From Sipunculus nudus (Eukaryota > Annelida > Sipuncula > Golfingiida > Sipunculidae): a DNA stretch of 64,000 bases. Below the pieces are notes generated by a model that ran no database searches, had not been told where the DNA came from, and was given only the letters and a program-made list of their open reading frames with translations. Both the position numbers and the translations under genes were made by a program. The DNA is taken from positions 105,225,142 through 105,289,141 of the forward strand of contig CM049306.1 in NCBI GenBank assembly GCA_026874595.1. The letters run 5' to 3'. This document shows positions 22,245 through 33,664 of the stretch, one piece after another. The number at the start of each line of letters is the position of its first letter. Positions within the stretch are counted from its first letter, which is position 1.

Positions 22245-22481
22245 AAAAGGCAAAATAGGAAGGTATTTGCATATATAGCGGGCGGTAATTTTCTCCTTTG
22301 GAGGAGGTATCAGAGGTGCCTCCCGCACATATGGCGTAACAAATATTAAATCAGCTGTCTAAAAGGAGCATTCTGAGGCACATTCTACAATATATGTTTT
22401 GGGACCCCTTAATAAAAATAAGAAAATATATATATTATAAATATAATTATTACATATATATAATATAAATCATATAAAATG

Positions 22482-22485
<4 letters not shown>

Positions 22486-22552
<67 letters not shown>
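22486..22552. repeat. (AT)n microsatellite, about 67 bases
   Basis: Pure alternating AT, flanked by degenerate AT words from 22420. Confidence 0.97.
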
Positions 22553-22553
<1 letters not shown>

Positions 22554-22886
22554 TATAAAAAAAACAAAAGTTTCAAATTAAAAAATACATTTCCGTGAAC
22601 TTTCTGAAAACTATACTCAAATACCTAATGTGAACATTTATTTTAATCTGTTACTTGGTGTTATATCATAATTCACTGAATACGTATAGTAAAAAAATAT
22701 GTTTAGTTTTATTGGTGTGGTCTTGTATATTTGCAAAGCCAAATGACGCCTGATTTTGCCAAACCCCAGAGTATGCGGCATCCCTTTGAAGTCCCCCATG
22801 CCCCTCCCTCGGGACTCTTAATGAGCTGACTAGCTGTATTATCTAGTTTTCAGGGCCAATTTGATAGCTATAGGGTGGAGGGTCCA

Positions 22887-22930
22887 TATCAGTCAATAAG
22901 ACCTTATAAAATATGGTTCACATTTAATGT
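22887..22930 (+). repeat. 44-base exact direct repeat, left copy
   Basis: Identical over 44 bases to 23973-24016 (starts TATCAGTCAATAAGACC, ends CACATTTAATGT). Sequence on either side of the two copies differs. The shared peptide reading YQSIRPYKIWFTFNV is a consequence of the repeat. Confidence 0.9.
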
Positions 22931-23199
22931 TTCGTCAGAAGCATTTATTTCTAAGCTCAAGGAAGATCATAAGCTTATGGTTAAAATAATATTTGGTGGA
23001 CCTCTACCAGATGACTTGATTCTGGATGAGGGAGTTTATGAAATCTTCCTTTATATGTGGACGAAATTTATTTACTTCTCAATTGATCGAATCTAGAATA
23101 TTTAACGCGTATGATAATTGGTTAAAACTATGCTACCTGACATTTCCTTCTTAACTGAAGTAAGACCTTTTCTTGGTCATTAAGTTTTCATTTTTATGG

Positions 23200-23340
23200 T
23201 CCGTGAATGTACAAAGTAAAAATTTTTCATTTGCGTACTAGTTTAGCTGTGTCAGAAGCTCATGTTGTTATGGTGTCGCGTTTCAGTATATGTATATGTT
23301 TAAGTATGTTTATATGTATGTGTATGTATGCAGTATGTAC

Positions 23341-23398
<58 letters not shown>

Positions 23399-23870
23399 AT
23401 ATGTATATATAGGGATATCTTATGTATTTCATTATAGTTATATGTGTATGTATGTGTGTATATGTTGTATGTATGTTTACACGTATGTACGTATTTATAT
23501 GTATATGTATGTGCAAATGCATGTGCACGCATTTCTGGTTTATAATTGTCAATTTCTCCTGGTTTACATTATACACAGGGATATATATGTGCACGCATGC
23601 GTGTGTATACACATATGTATATGTTCATTTATGTATCTGCATATTTATTTGGGTATGCAATTGAATGTTCATGTATGTGTCATATAGTATATGTGAATGA
23701 ATGTATTTTCACGTGTTTATATCTCTACATGTATAGGTATTTATGTTTACATATACGTGATGTTAACAGAATATGTACGTGTATTCACTTGTATATGTTC
23801 ATGTGTTTGATGCATTAGATATATGTACATGTGTATACATTAGTATATGCATATGTATGTCTATATTTGT
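23200..23870 (+). repeat. Cryptic TGTATA/TATG simple-sequence domain
   Basis: About 670 bases built almost only from TGTA, TATG and GTAT words, centred on a pure (TA)n(TG)n tract at 23342-23400. The strand asymmetry (G+T on +, C+A on -) explains several overlapping open frames full of Tyr, Ile, Cys, Val, or His and Thr. None is a credible gene. Confidence 0.85.
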
Positions 23871-23972
23871 TAAATTACTTTGCGTTTCGAAATATCAATT
23901 CACCTTCTGTTCCACATGAAACATTGTGATGTATCTTCAATATTGGAGAAATTAAAGTATATCAATCAATCG

Positions 23973-24016
23973 TATCAGTCAATAAGACCTTATAAAATAT
24001 GGTTCACATTTAATGT
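23973..24016 (+). repeat. 44-base exact direct repeat, right copy
   Basis: Partner of 22887-22930, separated by 1042 bases that consist mostly of the TGTATA domain. Confidence 0.9.
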
Positions 24017-24583
24017 ATATAGTTCAGGGTCTATATATCACAGAAGAGACATTTATTCATATTCATGTAACGATAATTTCAAAGGTTACGTTGAAGTGAA
24101 CATTGTTAAATTATCAAATCTCTGTTTTTAATAAATTAAAAGTAAATAAAATTCAATGAGAAAACTGAAGTATTGTTGATTAAGTGGAAAATATGCGGGA
24201 ATTGTATATTTGAGTATTAACATCAAATTTATCTTTAACATGATGTAAGTATGATTTTATGTTACCCGTAGTTCCTGCAACAAGTTAACATCAGTGTCAT
24301 AGTTCTGGTTCAAAGCCTATCTTCAAAATTTTTCGTCCATATATTCATTCAATTCAATTTATGAAATATATTATATACAACAGTTGTATAATCACATAGT
24401 AACTATTTGTATAGTCTATAGTTTATTCCGATTTCCATTCTTTTTTTATGAATAAGGTTATTATCTTGTCACTTGGATTGCTGCCTGCTCAAAATGTTTT
24501 GTATGTAAAGTAAATAGCTATCCTTGGGATGTTTGAATCACCTCTTTCATTGTTCTTTAATATAAAGCTATTACATATAAAAT

Positions 24584-24638
<55 letters not shown>

Positions 24639-25610
24639 TATAAGTAAAAATAAATTAAATGCATTTATTTTAAAAGAAGGCAACAATTAAAACTGAATAT
24701 TGGATTTTTTCTGTTACCAAATTATATGTATCAAGCAATCAGTGATGCTTTCTAACCGGATTAAAACTCTCTGACTGGTCCCCAGAGGCTTGACTTGTAA
24801 ATGACACTTTATTATCCCATCTCACTACCCCACACCATCCGTCAAGCACTGGCCTGACTTGCATACATGCACAGCTGTTTTACTGGTATCTGATGCTAAT
24901 CTGTGCCTGTAGGTCAGTGCTATAAGGGCTGTGACACTTTTAGGCATACAGTGCTGGCTGGCTTTCTGGTGTGTATTCACATATATACACAGTCCAGTTT
25001 TTAATACTGACTAACCACCAGATTAGCCTTATAATCAATTCAGGCATAGGTTTGTTTAAATCATAGAATGAAGGACACGATGTGCAGACTAGCTTTTGTG
25101 ATTATTGCTTATTACACTGTGTGAATATATGTCCATGCATGTATACATACTCATACAAAATAAGTGTAAAAAAATTGCTACATTTTAAACATAACTAATT
25201 AGATAAAAATTAATGACTAATGAGCTATAGTTTTATTATACAAATACATTATACAGTGATGGAGTCACCAGGATGAGGCGCCAAATATACGTAATCACTA
25301 TATATATATATATATACCCCAGGAAATATATCGCAAAATATCTTGATAAAGTTCTCACTTGTATTCATTTGAATTTTGTGAAAGAGTGGACCATAGAACA
25401 AGGAGGAAATGGATTGTTGTATTTTTTGGAAAGGTTGTAAGGAAAACAGTAACCAAAGACAGAAAGAAAAAGAGGAAATATTTGCTATATCAGGATACAG
25501 AGCCACATTTTAAGTTTATAGTCCCATAATTTGAAATTTCATCAAAATTCACTGAGAACTGTTGGAGATACTGCTCGGACATACTAACGCACAGTACACA
25601 CTAACCCTGC

Positions 25611-25672
<62 letters not shown>

Positions 25673-26229
25673 TATATTACTTTGGTTGACTTCAAATTCG
25701 CGGGGTTCACAATTCATATTACTGTAATTAAGATCAAATTTGCGGGGTTTTTAAAATTCGCGCTTTTCCAATTTTCAGTGTTTTTGCGAGGGTTTTATTA
25801 TCGCGATCTCACAATACAAAAGACCTATATACAGATTACAACCAGTATCATGTTAATTAATTAATTCAAATATTATGGACATTTCATCTAAATGACAAAA
25901 ATATTGTTCGTCAATGGCAGACAATTGGAATGATCTGATATCATTTAAAATACCACTCTTTTAACATACCCTATTTATTCATAATATCAACCATTTACTT
26001 GTCAAATTTGCCTTCGACAGTTGGACTTCTTCTTAACGAAGGTAAAAATCGCGAAGATCGCGAATTTGATACTTTAGCGAAGAAGAAGAGCAAAATATAT
26101 GTTGTTGGTATGGTAGAGTCACAAAATTACATTTGTGTAAGTGATAGTTTCTGTTCTTCTTTTTGTCTTTACACCACAGTCTCAAAAATAATGTTTGAAC
26201 TGTGAAGGGTTCATAGATGTTAGACTCAA
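24017..26229. other. No gene; (AT)n tracts
   Basis: AT-rich DNA with (AT)n at 24590-24635 and 25614-25678. A moderately GC-richer stretch at 24770-25020 shows no repeat or exon. The reading frames seen here mainly traverse the microsatellites. Confidence 0.5.
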
Positions 26230-26945
26230 ATCGTGTCAAAACTTGGACTCGAGTCCGGACTCAAGTGCACTTTCCAGGGACTAAGACTTAGACTTGTATT
26301 CAAACTCAGGGATATGCACTCAAATTTAAGCCGAGTCCTGCTCGGTACGAGTAGTGATGTAGGAGTGGAGTCCGATCTTATAGGAACTCAGATACAGACT
26401 TGGACTCAAGGATCCTGGACTCGGAAACGTACTTATATTATAAAGATTTATGTATATGTGCGTATATGTGTATATATTCTACTTACAGAATATAAAAAAA
26501 ATAATTATATTATATACCGGTATACCAAGCTTTGCTCAGCATCGAGAGCTATAAATGTAATTAACCATTTAAGCAAGATTTATGTATATGTGCGTTTATG
26601 TGTATATATTCTACTTACAGAATATAAAAAAATAATTATATTATATACCGGTATACCAAGCTTTGCTCAGCATCGAGAGCTATAAATGTAATTAACCATT
26701 TAAGTAAAAGCATGTGTGAACTAACTTAAAAATGTACATGAAAATCTGACATTTCCATTTTAATTTACTTTTTTTGCAGACATATGTATTGGAATTACAT
26801 TCGGACCTGGACTTGGGGTCATAATAACTGAGACTCAAAGAAGATGGACTTGGACTTTAATCTTAAGGTCTCGGACATGACTGGCCTGGACTCGGACTTG
26901 CACTCGGACTCGGATGGCATATACTCAACTTCATCACTGGATCCA
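26230..26945 (+). repeat. Cryptic GACTCG/GACTTG hexamer element
   Basis: Two blocks (26245-26430 and 26800-26945) are dominated by GGACTCG, GACTTGGACTC and variants, bordered by ACGAGTAGTGATG (about 26348) and CTTCATCACTGG (about 26928). Related words occur at 27470-27530 and, reversed, at 38690-38830. An interspersed non-coding element is likely. The blocks are separated by the 132-base duplication below. Confidence 0.6.
26443..26704. repeat. Recent 132-base tandem duplication
   Basis: The segment starting AAGATTTATGTATATGTGCG at 26443 repeats at 26575, with one base change and one A lost from an A run. It includes ACCGGTATACCAAGCTTTGC. Confidence 0.92.
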
Positions 26946-28217
26946 GTGTGGACAAAAACTTTTTAACGTAAAGTCTAATGCACATCGAAAAACACTCTAC
27001 CAACACCTGTATTGTTGCAAGAAAATATTAAAACAAGCCTTGACATTCTGCTGCACATTTTAGATTTACCTCTAGCTTTGCCCTTATCCTCCGGGTCAGA
27101 TTTTAACCATAGTAATTTTAAAAAATTCAAAACTCAAAACGTGTCTACAGAATTTACTTAAAGATATTTTAGTGACCAATATAATTTTATTCAACTTTCA
27201 ATATGACGATACAATGCAGTAATATTTAATTCAATATTAAAATTCTATTCAGTATTAATTTCAACTTAAAATATTTTTATTATATAACTCAGATTTATAC
27301 CATTTATGACCGGGAATACACGTTTTATATATATACAGCAGCACCAAAATAAAAGTAGAAAACCTCGTTATTTCAACTGTGTTAAGACGTTTGGGCCAAC
27401 GGAAAAGCGAATTAATGTCTCAAACTCATGTTTATACTGATCTTTTATCAAGAAAATTGTAAAGCAGACTCGGACTTATACTACTTGACTTGTCTGAACT
27501 GATAGTCAGATTCACCTACAACACTGGAAGAATTATTATCTTTAATACTGACGAAGCAGTAATGTCAAAACGTTTAGTAAAAATGCGTTACAGTGTGATT
27601 CAGTGAGATTTTGTTACTCATATTCACACACCCAGTGCCTGTACAAACCAGACAGGCCAAGGGACTCATTAAGACTTAATTAATTGAGACTGCATGTGGT
27701 GGGCAGTGTCACTGTGAGTGGAAGGAACAGGAACTCCTGCATGACATTCATGACTGGTTCTGTGCTGCTCTTGCATAGTACATATAGTGACATTGGTCAG
27801 CCTGTACGTTGTGCATCGCTGGATGTGCCAGCCTGATGCTGGACAAGCTGCCGAGTACAGACCCGAACTTGATCCAGAAATCATATATAGGGTCACAAAT
27901 TCAGTATGGTAACACTCTTATGGACCAGAATGCAGTTTGCATTCAATATTCCTATAGTCCCTAACAACACAATGTAAATGTTAATCTATGATTATTTTAA
28001 CACTCTGGGTGAATAATCACTTGTACCGAGATTTACTTTTTACTTTTCATTAATGATGCAGATCTAGTACTAGGTTCAAATAGCAAGAGTAAAATGACAG
28101 GTCAGTATAAAGCAGTTGCCTTCAATTTTTGTATATTGTGATCAAAGCTTCATCTCTTTTTTGCTTTGCTTCATCACTTGATTTAGGAACTTCTGTTAAC
28201 TTAAAACACGAACATAT
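26946..28217. other. No gene recognised
   Basis: AT-rich with a mid-GC patch at 27640-27900. That patch has an open 75-codon minus frame with no recognised motif or splice context. Confidence 0.5.
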
Positions 28218-28278
<61 letters not shown>

Positions 28279-28290
28279 TGTGTGTGTGAT
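28218..28290. repeat. (AT)n(TG)n microsatellite
   Basis: About 52 bases of alternating AT then a short TG run. Confidence 0.95.
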
Positions 28291-28734
28291 TATGATATAT
28301 TTGTATATATTGCTGTACGGCGAATTCCAAATTGCGTTTTGCTATATCTTTTTCAAGTATCAATATTTTTGAAAACTTTGACAAACCTGACTGCACATAG
28401 TTTATTTTGGTAAAAATGGATTTTGTTACATAGTAAAACATCGGAATGGGTTAGGATTAGTGAAGGCTAAAAGTGAAAGCCACAACCATGTCTACATACA
28501 CGACTCAAGTAGTAGATTTGATAGACCACATGGTCCAATGTCAGTACTAGCATTCCCACGAAATATTGTCTTCATATACTTTAAGTTTCAATATATTTAA
28601 CATGATTTTGGGTGAATAATTTATACATATTCTCACGATAGCCTGAGTTCGTGCTTATTTGAGGCAAACACATCCAGACCACCGACATAAACATACAACC
28701 CAAAACACGAAATACGTATTTAAGCCCTGACGCT

Positions 28735-29012
28735 TTAATATCTACGGCCAGAACGCTCTGTACGCTTAAGGGGAAGGCCGTGATCAACAGTCGTGTTTCA
28801 CTAACAAACGTGTGCGCCTTTCGTGGGTTCCTCGGTGGTATGACCAAGCAGTGGGGACGATTACCAACCTTGGGGCCGCAGGTGCAAAAGTCACAGGGCC
28901 TGGCTGACGTCAAGACATAAAATGAGAGGAAGCGTGAGATATTTCCCTGTCAGATGAACATATACGTAGTTATGTTAGCATAAAAAAATGGAGGCGGTTC
29001 CCTCCACCAATT
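28735..29012 (+). mobile_element. 5'-truncated copy of the 1.4 kb SINE family
   Basis: Matches the body and tail of the SINE at 1425-1867: ACGCTCTGTACGCTTAAGGG, GGTATGACCAAGCAGTGGGG, CCGCAGGTGC, GGCCTGG, and the final AAAATGGAGGCGG..CCTCCACC hairpin. The tRNA-like head is missing. The 110-codon minus frame over it is spurious. Confidence 0.75.
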
Positions 29013-29462
29013 AAAACGTGTATTAAAAAGACGTATGTTCTCTCATCTGGACTACACCTTATTATTAGGCCTCATTGTTCTATTCTCTCTCAGTCCGAGA
29101 GACGTATATGTTCCTTACTCGTAACACCATTTTCTTCAGTATACCTGTCTGGTGGATTCATCCGCCACCCATATATATATGTTCATATTTCTATGAACTT
29201 AAAAACTGAGCCGTTATTAGGACTCAGATTTTGGTTTGTCCAGATGTGATATGAATTCGCTTAATGAGCATGCCTTAATAGTTTTTGGACCATGTATATA
29301 ATATTCAATGTTTCTTCGGGTTTAGCCCCCTCATATTGTTTTGTATTTATGTATGTTTAATGCAAACTAGCAATTACCCGTGCTACGCGTGATTTGGGGT
29401 ACGCATTTAGTTCTGATGTCAAATAGTAAAAAAAAATCATATAGCGGAATGTCTTGGTTGCA
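29013..29462. other. Mostly unassigned; short hairpin motif near 29373
   Basis: CTAGCAATTACCCGTGCTAC followed by GCGTGATTTGGGG at 29368-29400 is the same motif as at 33538. CCCGTGCTACGC with the following bases forms a small stem. Nothing else was recognised. Confidence 0.45.
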
Positions 29463-30560
29463 GTGGCCTACCTAAGGGGGGGGGGGGGCGGCAGTACAAT
29501 CACTGACATAAGGAGTTCCACAAAATTTACAAATTTGGCCTTTTTGTCTCATGTTCAAGATTCCAGGGATTATAAACTGGACAGTGGAACCTACCAATTT
29601 ATTAGCGAACGGGGGGGGGGGGGGGGCGGCATTTCTGGGATTTAGTTTAATCAGTGGCATAAGGAGATCCACAAAAATAAGAAATGTGGCCTTTTTGTCC
29701 CATGTTCAAGATTCCTGGGATTATAAACTGCATGGACAGTAGAATCTTCAGAATGATTAGCGAACAAATTGTACATTTGTGGGGGTTGCATTTCTGGGAT
29801 TTAGTATCAGTGGCAGAAGGGGTTCCACAAAAAGGACAAATTTGACCTTTTTGTCCAATGTTCAAGTTTTCAAAGGATTATAAACTGGACATTTGAACCT
29901 ACCAAATGATAAGCGAACGATTTGCACATTTTTAGGGGCGGCATTTCTGGGATTTTGTTTAATCAGTGGCTTAAGGAGATCCACAAAAAGTACAAGGTTG
30001 GCCTTTTTGTCCCATGTTCAAGTATTCCAGGGATTATAAACTGGACAATGGAACCTACCAAATGATTTGCATACGATATGCACATATTTGGGGGCCGCAT
30101 TTCTGGGATTTAGTATAATCAGTGACATAAGGAGTACCACAAAATTTACAAATTTGGCCTTTTTGTCTCATGTTCATGATTCCAGGGATTATAAACTGGA
30201 CAGTGGAACCTACCAATTTATTAGCGAACGTTCTGTACACTTTTTTTTTTGGGGGGGGGGGCGGCATTTCTGGGATTTAGTTTAATCAGTGGCATAAGGA
30301 GATCCACAAAAATAAGAAATGTGGCCTTTTTGTCCCATGTTCAAGATTCCTGGGATTATAAACTGGTCAGTAGAATCTCCAGAATGATTAGCAAACGAAT
30401 TGTACATTTGTGGGGGCGGCATTTCTGGGATTTAGTATAATCAGTGGCAGAAGGGGTTTTTCAAAAAGTTCAAATTTAGCCTTTTTGTCCCTTTTCAAGA
30501 ATTTCAGGGATTAAAAATTTGGCGGTGGAACCAACAGAATTAATTGCGGACGATCTCTAA
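29463..30560. repeat. Tandem array of about 155-base monomers with four-monomer higher-order structure
   Basis: CATAAGG-type marks fall at 29507, 29658, 29814, 29970, 30125, 30293 and 30448. Each monomer has CCACAAAA, TGGCCTTTTTGTCCCATGTT, GGGATTATAAACTGG, ACCTACCAA, a G run and GGCATTTCTGGGATTTAG. Monomers 1 and 5, 2 and 6, and 3 and 7 resemble each other more than their neighbours (offsets 618, 635 and 634), so a block of four was duplicated. The G runs account for the Gly- or Pro-rich frames on both strands. Confidence 0.85.
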
Positions 30561-31920
30561 AGAGGCAAGAAATACATATCTGTAGTTATTCTTTGTTAGA
30601 TCTGTGTTCTTGCAATGTCAGAACGCCATCGATAAACTGATCAATCATGCAAAAATCCTTCATTTCAGGGCGGTCGTCGTTTACAGAAATCCCTAGCAGC
30701 ATCTGATAATCACCAGGGAAAAATCCTGCCAGAAGACCAATGGCACCAGGTAGTGGGGTGGGGTGTATGTCGTACATATTGTGCGAAAAATATTTTGACA
30801 AATTGTGTTGCTCTTTCCTTGGAAAGTATTAAGAATTTCCATTCTTGATCCCTTGAATTCCCGAAATTCCAGGATATTTTAACACTGTGAAACAACCTGA
30901 AATGCCCTTTTTCCATGATTCTTCATACTCTAACATCAGTCTCGTTAAAATACAGACGTTTACACTATCGTGTATATAATGAGTACTACCTAATTGCCTG
31001 TGTCTTTTGAATAACCAATATGACCTGCATGATCTTTTATGTAAAGTGAAAAATAAAAACAATAAACACCCGGACCTATATAGGAATTATTTTAACTTTA
31101 AAATATAATTCTATTATAACTGTGCGGCGGGATGAATCCCCATGGCCGCTTAGCTACATGTTCAATATGCGTATCAAGTATCAGTTTTAACTTTTACAGT
31201 TCAAAACTTAAATCAAAGCTATATTTACCTGTACTGTTAATTCTGTTATTAACAGTTTCATTATCCACTACCTACAGACAATTGTTGTATATTGTGACAA
31301 ATCATTTGAAATTAAATTATAACATATATTTAAATTATATCATTACTTGAAATTTATTTAAATACTTTATTGAATGACAAATAGTCATAAGTTTATAAAT
31401 AAAACCTTGCAAAGTGCAGAATCACTTTAATTCTAAAATGATTTTTATGTAGCCTTGAATTAAAGTATGTTTTAATTTTGAGGATATTTTAATTGAACAA
31501 AATCAGTTTATCCAAATATTGGATTTTTTTATGTGAAAAAAATAAACATGCCCTGCCTATATATATATGCTTAACTCATGAATTACGCTGTTTTAGTAGA
31601 GACTAAATGACTTGCATGGAGCAGTACCATGCATATCTCAATAGCTCTATCGTTAGCGATAACAAGAGGTCGTATTATAGATGTGACAAAGTATTTGTAT
31701 GCGTCGAGAATGGAATAACACTCACCAAATAAAGTTTTTTTCCCCAAGTTGAGTTTAAAGTAATCATGAATCGTGTTTACATGAATGATGAAAGATCAAT
31801 TTCCCACATTATATGTGTATCCTGCAGTGTAATCTGTTGATAGTTACAATTTATTCGTTTTATTCCTTTCTGTTCACTTCATAATGAAATATACTTGTTT
31901 GAGCTTCGGACGACCTTTTG
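30561..31920. other. No gene recognised; probable 3' flank of the minus-strand frame at its right end
   Basis: AT-rich DNA. At about 31849-31866 the minus strand carries two AATAAA-type words about 65-75 bases after the stop of the next feature, consistent with a polyadenylation region. Elsewhere nothing is supported. Confidence 0.45.
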
Positions 31921-31927
31921 ATTTACA

Positions 31928-32416
31928 TTAGCAAAGAGATGTCAGCTCTTTAATATGTAGCGGAAGAATTCCCTGCCAGTGAATCCATATAACTGCGTTG
32001 TTGTCAAATACAAGCCTGTAACAAGGACATTTGAAAGGATATGTTTCAATATGTTTTCCAGTTTTGTAATGTTTTGTTAGAGGGGCGGCAATTTCTAAGA
32101 CCGCCCCGGGCGGCAATGAGGCTAGGCACGCCGCTGCTTGGTTGTACAATGTTACCGTCATTAGATCTCTTTGATTCCGACATTTACATGAAATAAGTGT
32201 TCCGTCTTTGAGTTGACCTTGTGTTGGAGTCTCGATGACTTGGATGAATACGTTCCTGCACGAATGGTTGAATGTCTTTGGACAACGCGGAACATATGTA
32301 TGTCGAAAATCACGGCCATCCGTGTTGTCGGAGGAGATACTAGCCGCCGACCTTGACGCAATAGGTTTCAGGTTTCTGTTGCGTCGCCGGCCCACAATAG
32401 GGCTAACTGGGCTTTA
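31928..32416 (-). CDS. Hypothetical protein fragment, possible terminal exon (OB-fold-like by eye)
   Basis: An open frame of about 160 codons ends with TAA at 31928-31930. It has no ATG start: an in-frame stop lies just upstream (about 32416), and the first usable codons are SPIVGRRRNRNLKP. A weak acceptor (..AAAGCCCAG) sits at about the same place, so this could be a 3'-terminal exon. The protein is basic and Ser-rich at the N side, then has YVPRCPKTFNHSCRNVFIQV, a CKC pair, a long compact stretch with LASLPPGAVLEIAAPLTKHY, a CPC pair and IWIHWQG. The alternation of hydrophobic residues and the GAVLEIAAP turn recall single-strand DNA-binding OB folds, but no family could be named. AATAAA words follow the stop. 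Bases coding for the N-terminal third resemble the repeat at 33430, so it may be part of a mobile element. Length and composition are unusual for chance in this AT-rich DNA. Confidence 0.4.
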
Positions 32417-32419
32417 ACA

Positions 32420-33177
32420 CGATATGATCTTTTACTCTTAGAAAGGAAATTGAATAAAAATATTTCCTATGGTTTTAACATACGAATGGTCACATTATTT
32501 AGTAAGTCGAAAGGCCTATAGTAAAAAATAACCTGCTTTCTAGAAAGCATGAATCACCTGTAACATCAACAACTGATTTATTGTCCAGATTTTGCATTGT
32601 TGTTATGAATGGGACACGAAACCCGTGTTATGTGGAAGAGCTCTGATATATCAGTCTCAGTTCCGAAACGAATGTTAGCTATAGTGTACTTCAAATAAAT
32701 CTCCCCCAGTGTGCCCTCACTATTATATTTTCATTTAAAATAACAAATAATTATATTTAGTGTGTGACATGTATGCTAACTTTTAACTTTCATCTTTTAG
32801 TAATAAATAAAAATATGAGCAGTGGTTACTGGGGTCCGTCAAAATGGAAGTTAGCAAAGTCAAGTAATTGAAGTCCGTCTTCATCGAAATATTTTTGTAA
32901 TCTAAATATTTCAGTGAATCGGTCATATAGAAAGCTAAAACATTTAGGGACTTTGCTTTGTTCTTACATCAGCAATAGTGGTGTTTTTATCGGTATAAAT
33001 AATGGAAAATGAGGAAATTGGTTCTTGAGGTCTGGGACCGTGAGGTCCGGGTTTTACACACTGCCCTGCATGCACTACCGTTCGGAAAAATTTTCATGGT
33101 TAAAAGATCCCCTTTTGAGCATTTTCCTCTAACGAGTTCCCCTTGTGCACAAAACACCTTTCTGCTGCGCGGAGGTT
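32420..33177. other. No gene recognised
   Basis: AT-rich DNA to about 33000, then a GC-richer lead-in to the repeat that follows. The short opposed frames at 32987-33223 overlap that repeat. Confidence 0.45.
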
Positions 33178-33533
33178 GCCTTTCGAGAAGGGATGCACAA
33201 TAGGGATTATTTCGGGCCGGCACCGCGAAATGTATAAGAAAACCCTAGACAGGGCCCCCAGGCATGCACAGTTTAACTCTGTCCCGCTATGTCACACACT
33301 CTATGCGCATTGTATTACCGGGCCCGAAGACACAAAGGAAAGAGGCGCCCGCGGGGGAGCAAATATTAAATTATTAATTATGCACGTAATACGCAAATAT
33401 TGCAAATAAAAGTGAGTGGAATCTCTTCGAACAAACCCGGAGCATATGTATATCTAAAATCACGGCAATCCGGACGGTGGTATCAGAGGACATACGGAAA
33501 ATTACAAAAATCGCCTTACGCTATTAATATATA
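33178..33533 (+). repeat. About 350-base repeat, copy A
   Basis: Shares with 34738-35073, in the same order: GGATTATTTCGGG, CACCGCGAAATG, CAGGGCCCCC, GGCCCGAAGACACAAAG, AGAGGCGCCCGCGG, TATTAATTATGCAC, ATACGCAAATATTGCAAATA, ATCTCTTCG, ACAAACCCGGAGCA, and a closing TCGCCTTACGCTATTAATAT. It has few indels. It ends next to a short hairpin element. Confidence 0.8.
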
Positions 33534-33664
33534 CAATAGCAAATACCCGTGCTACGCACGGTTTGGGGCGAACACGTCAATCCGTATACGGTGGTATCGA
33601 TATCCAACAAAAATTTGAGATACGGAAAATCACACAAATCGCGTTACGCTATCAATATATAGAT
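33534..33664 (+). mobile_element. Short hairpin-bearing element (Helitron/Helentron-like end)
   Basis: Starts TAGCAAATACCCGTGCTACG with a stem CCGTGC/GCACGG around two bases. It continues TTTGGGGCGAACACG and GGTGGTATCG, and ends GCGTTACGCTATCAATATATAG, like the ends of repeats A and B. Similar starting motifs are at 29368. Short stems of this kind near an end are typical of Helitron-like non-autonomous elements. That assignment is tentative. Confidence 0.45.

Noticed and set aside
23200-23820. Several overlapping frames up to 119 codons rich in Tyr, Ile, Cys, Val or His and Thr
   Set aside because: They come from the TGTATA simple-sequence domain and the (TA)n(TG)n tract read in different frames.
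28581-28913. 110-codon minus frame
   Set aside because: It lies mostly over the antisense of a SINE copy.
29454-30440. Gly-rich and Pro-rich repeated peptides on both strands
   Set aside because: They are products of G/C runs and the 155-base tandem monomers.
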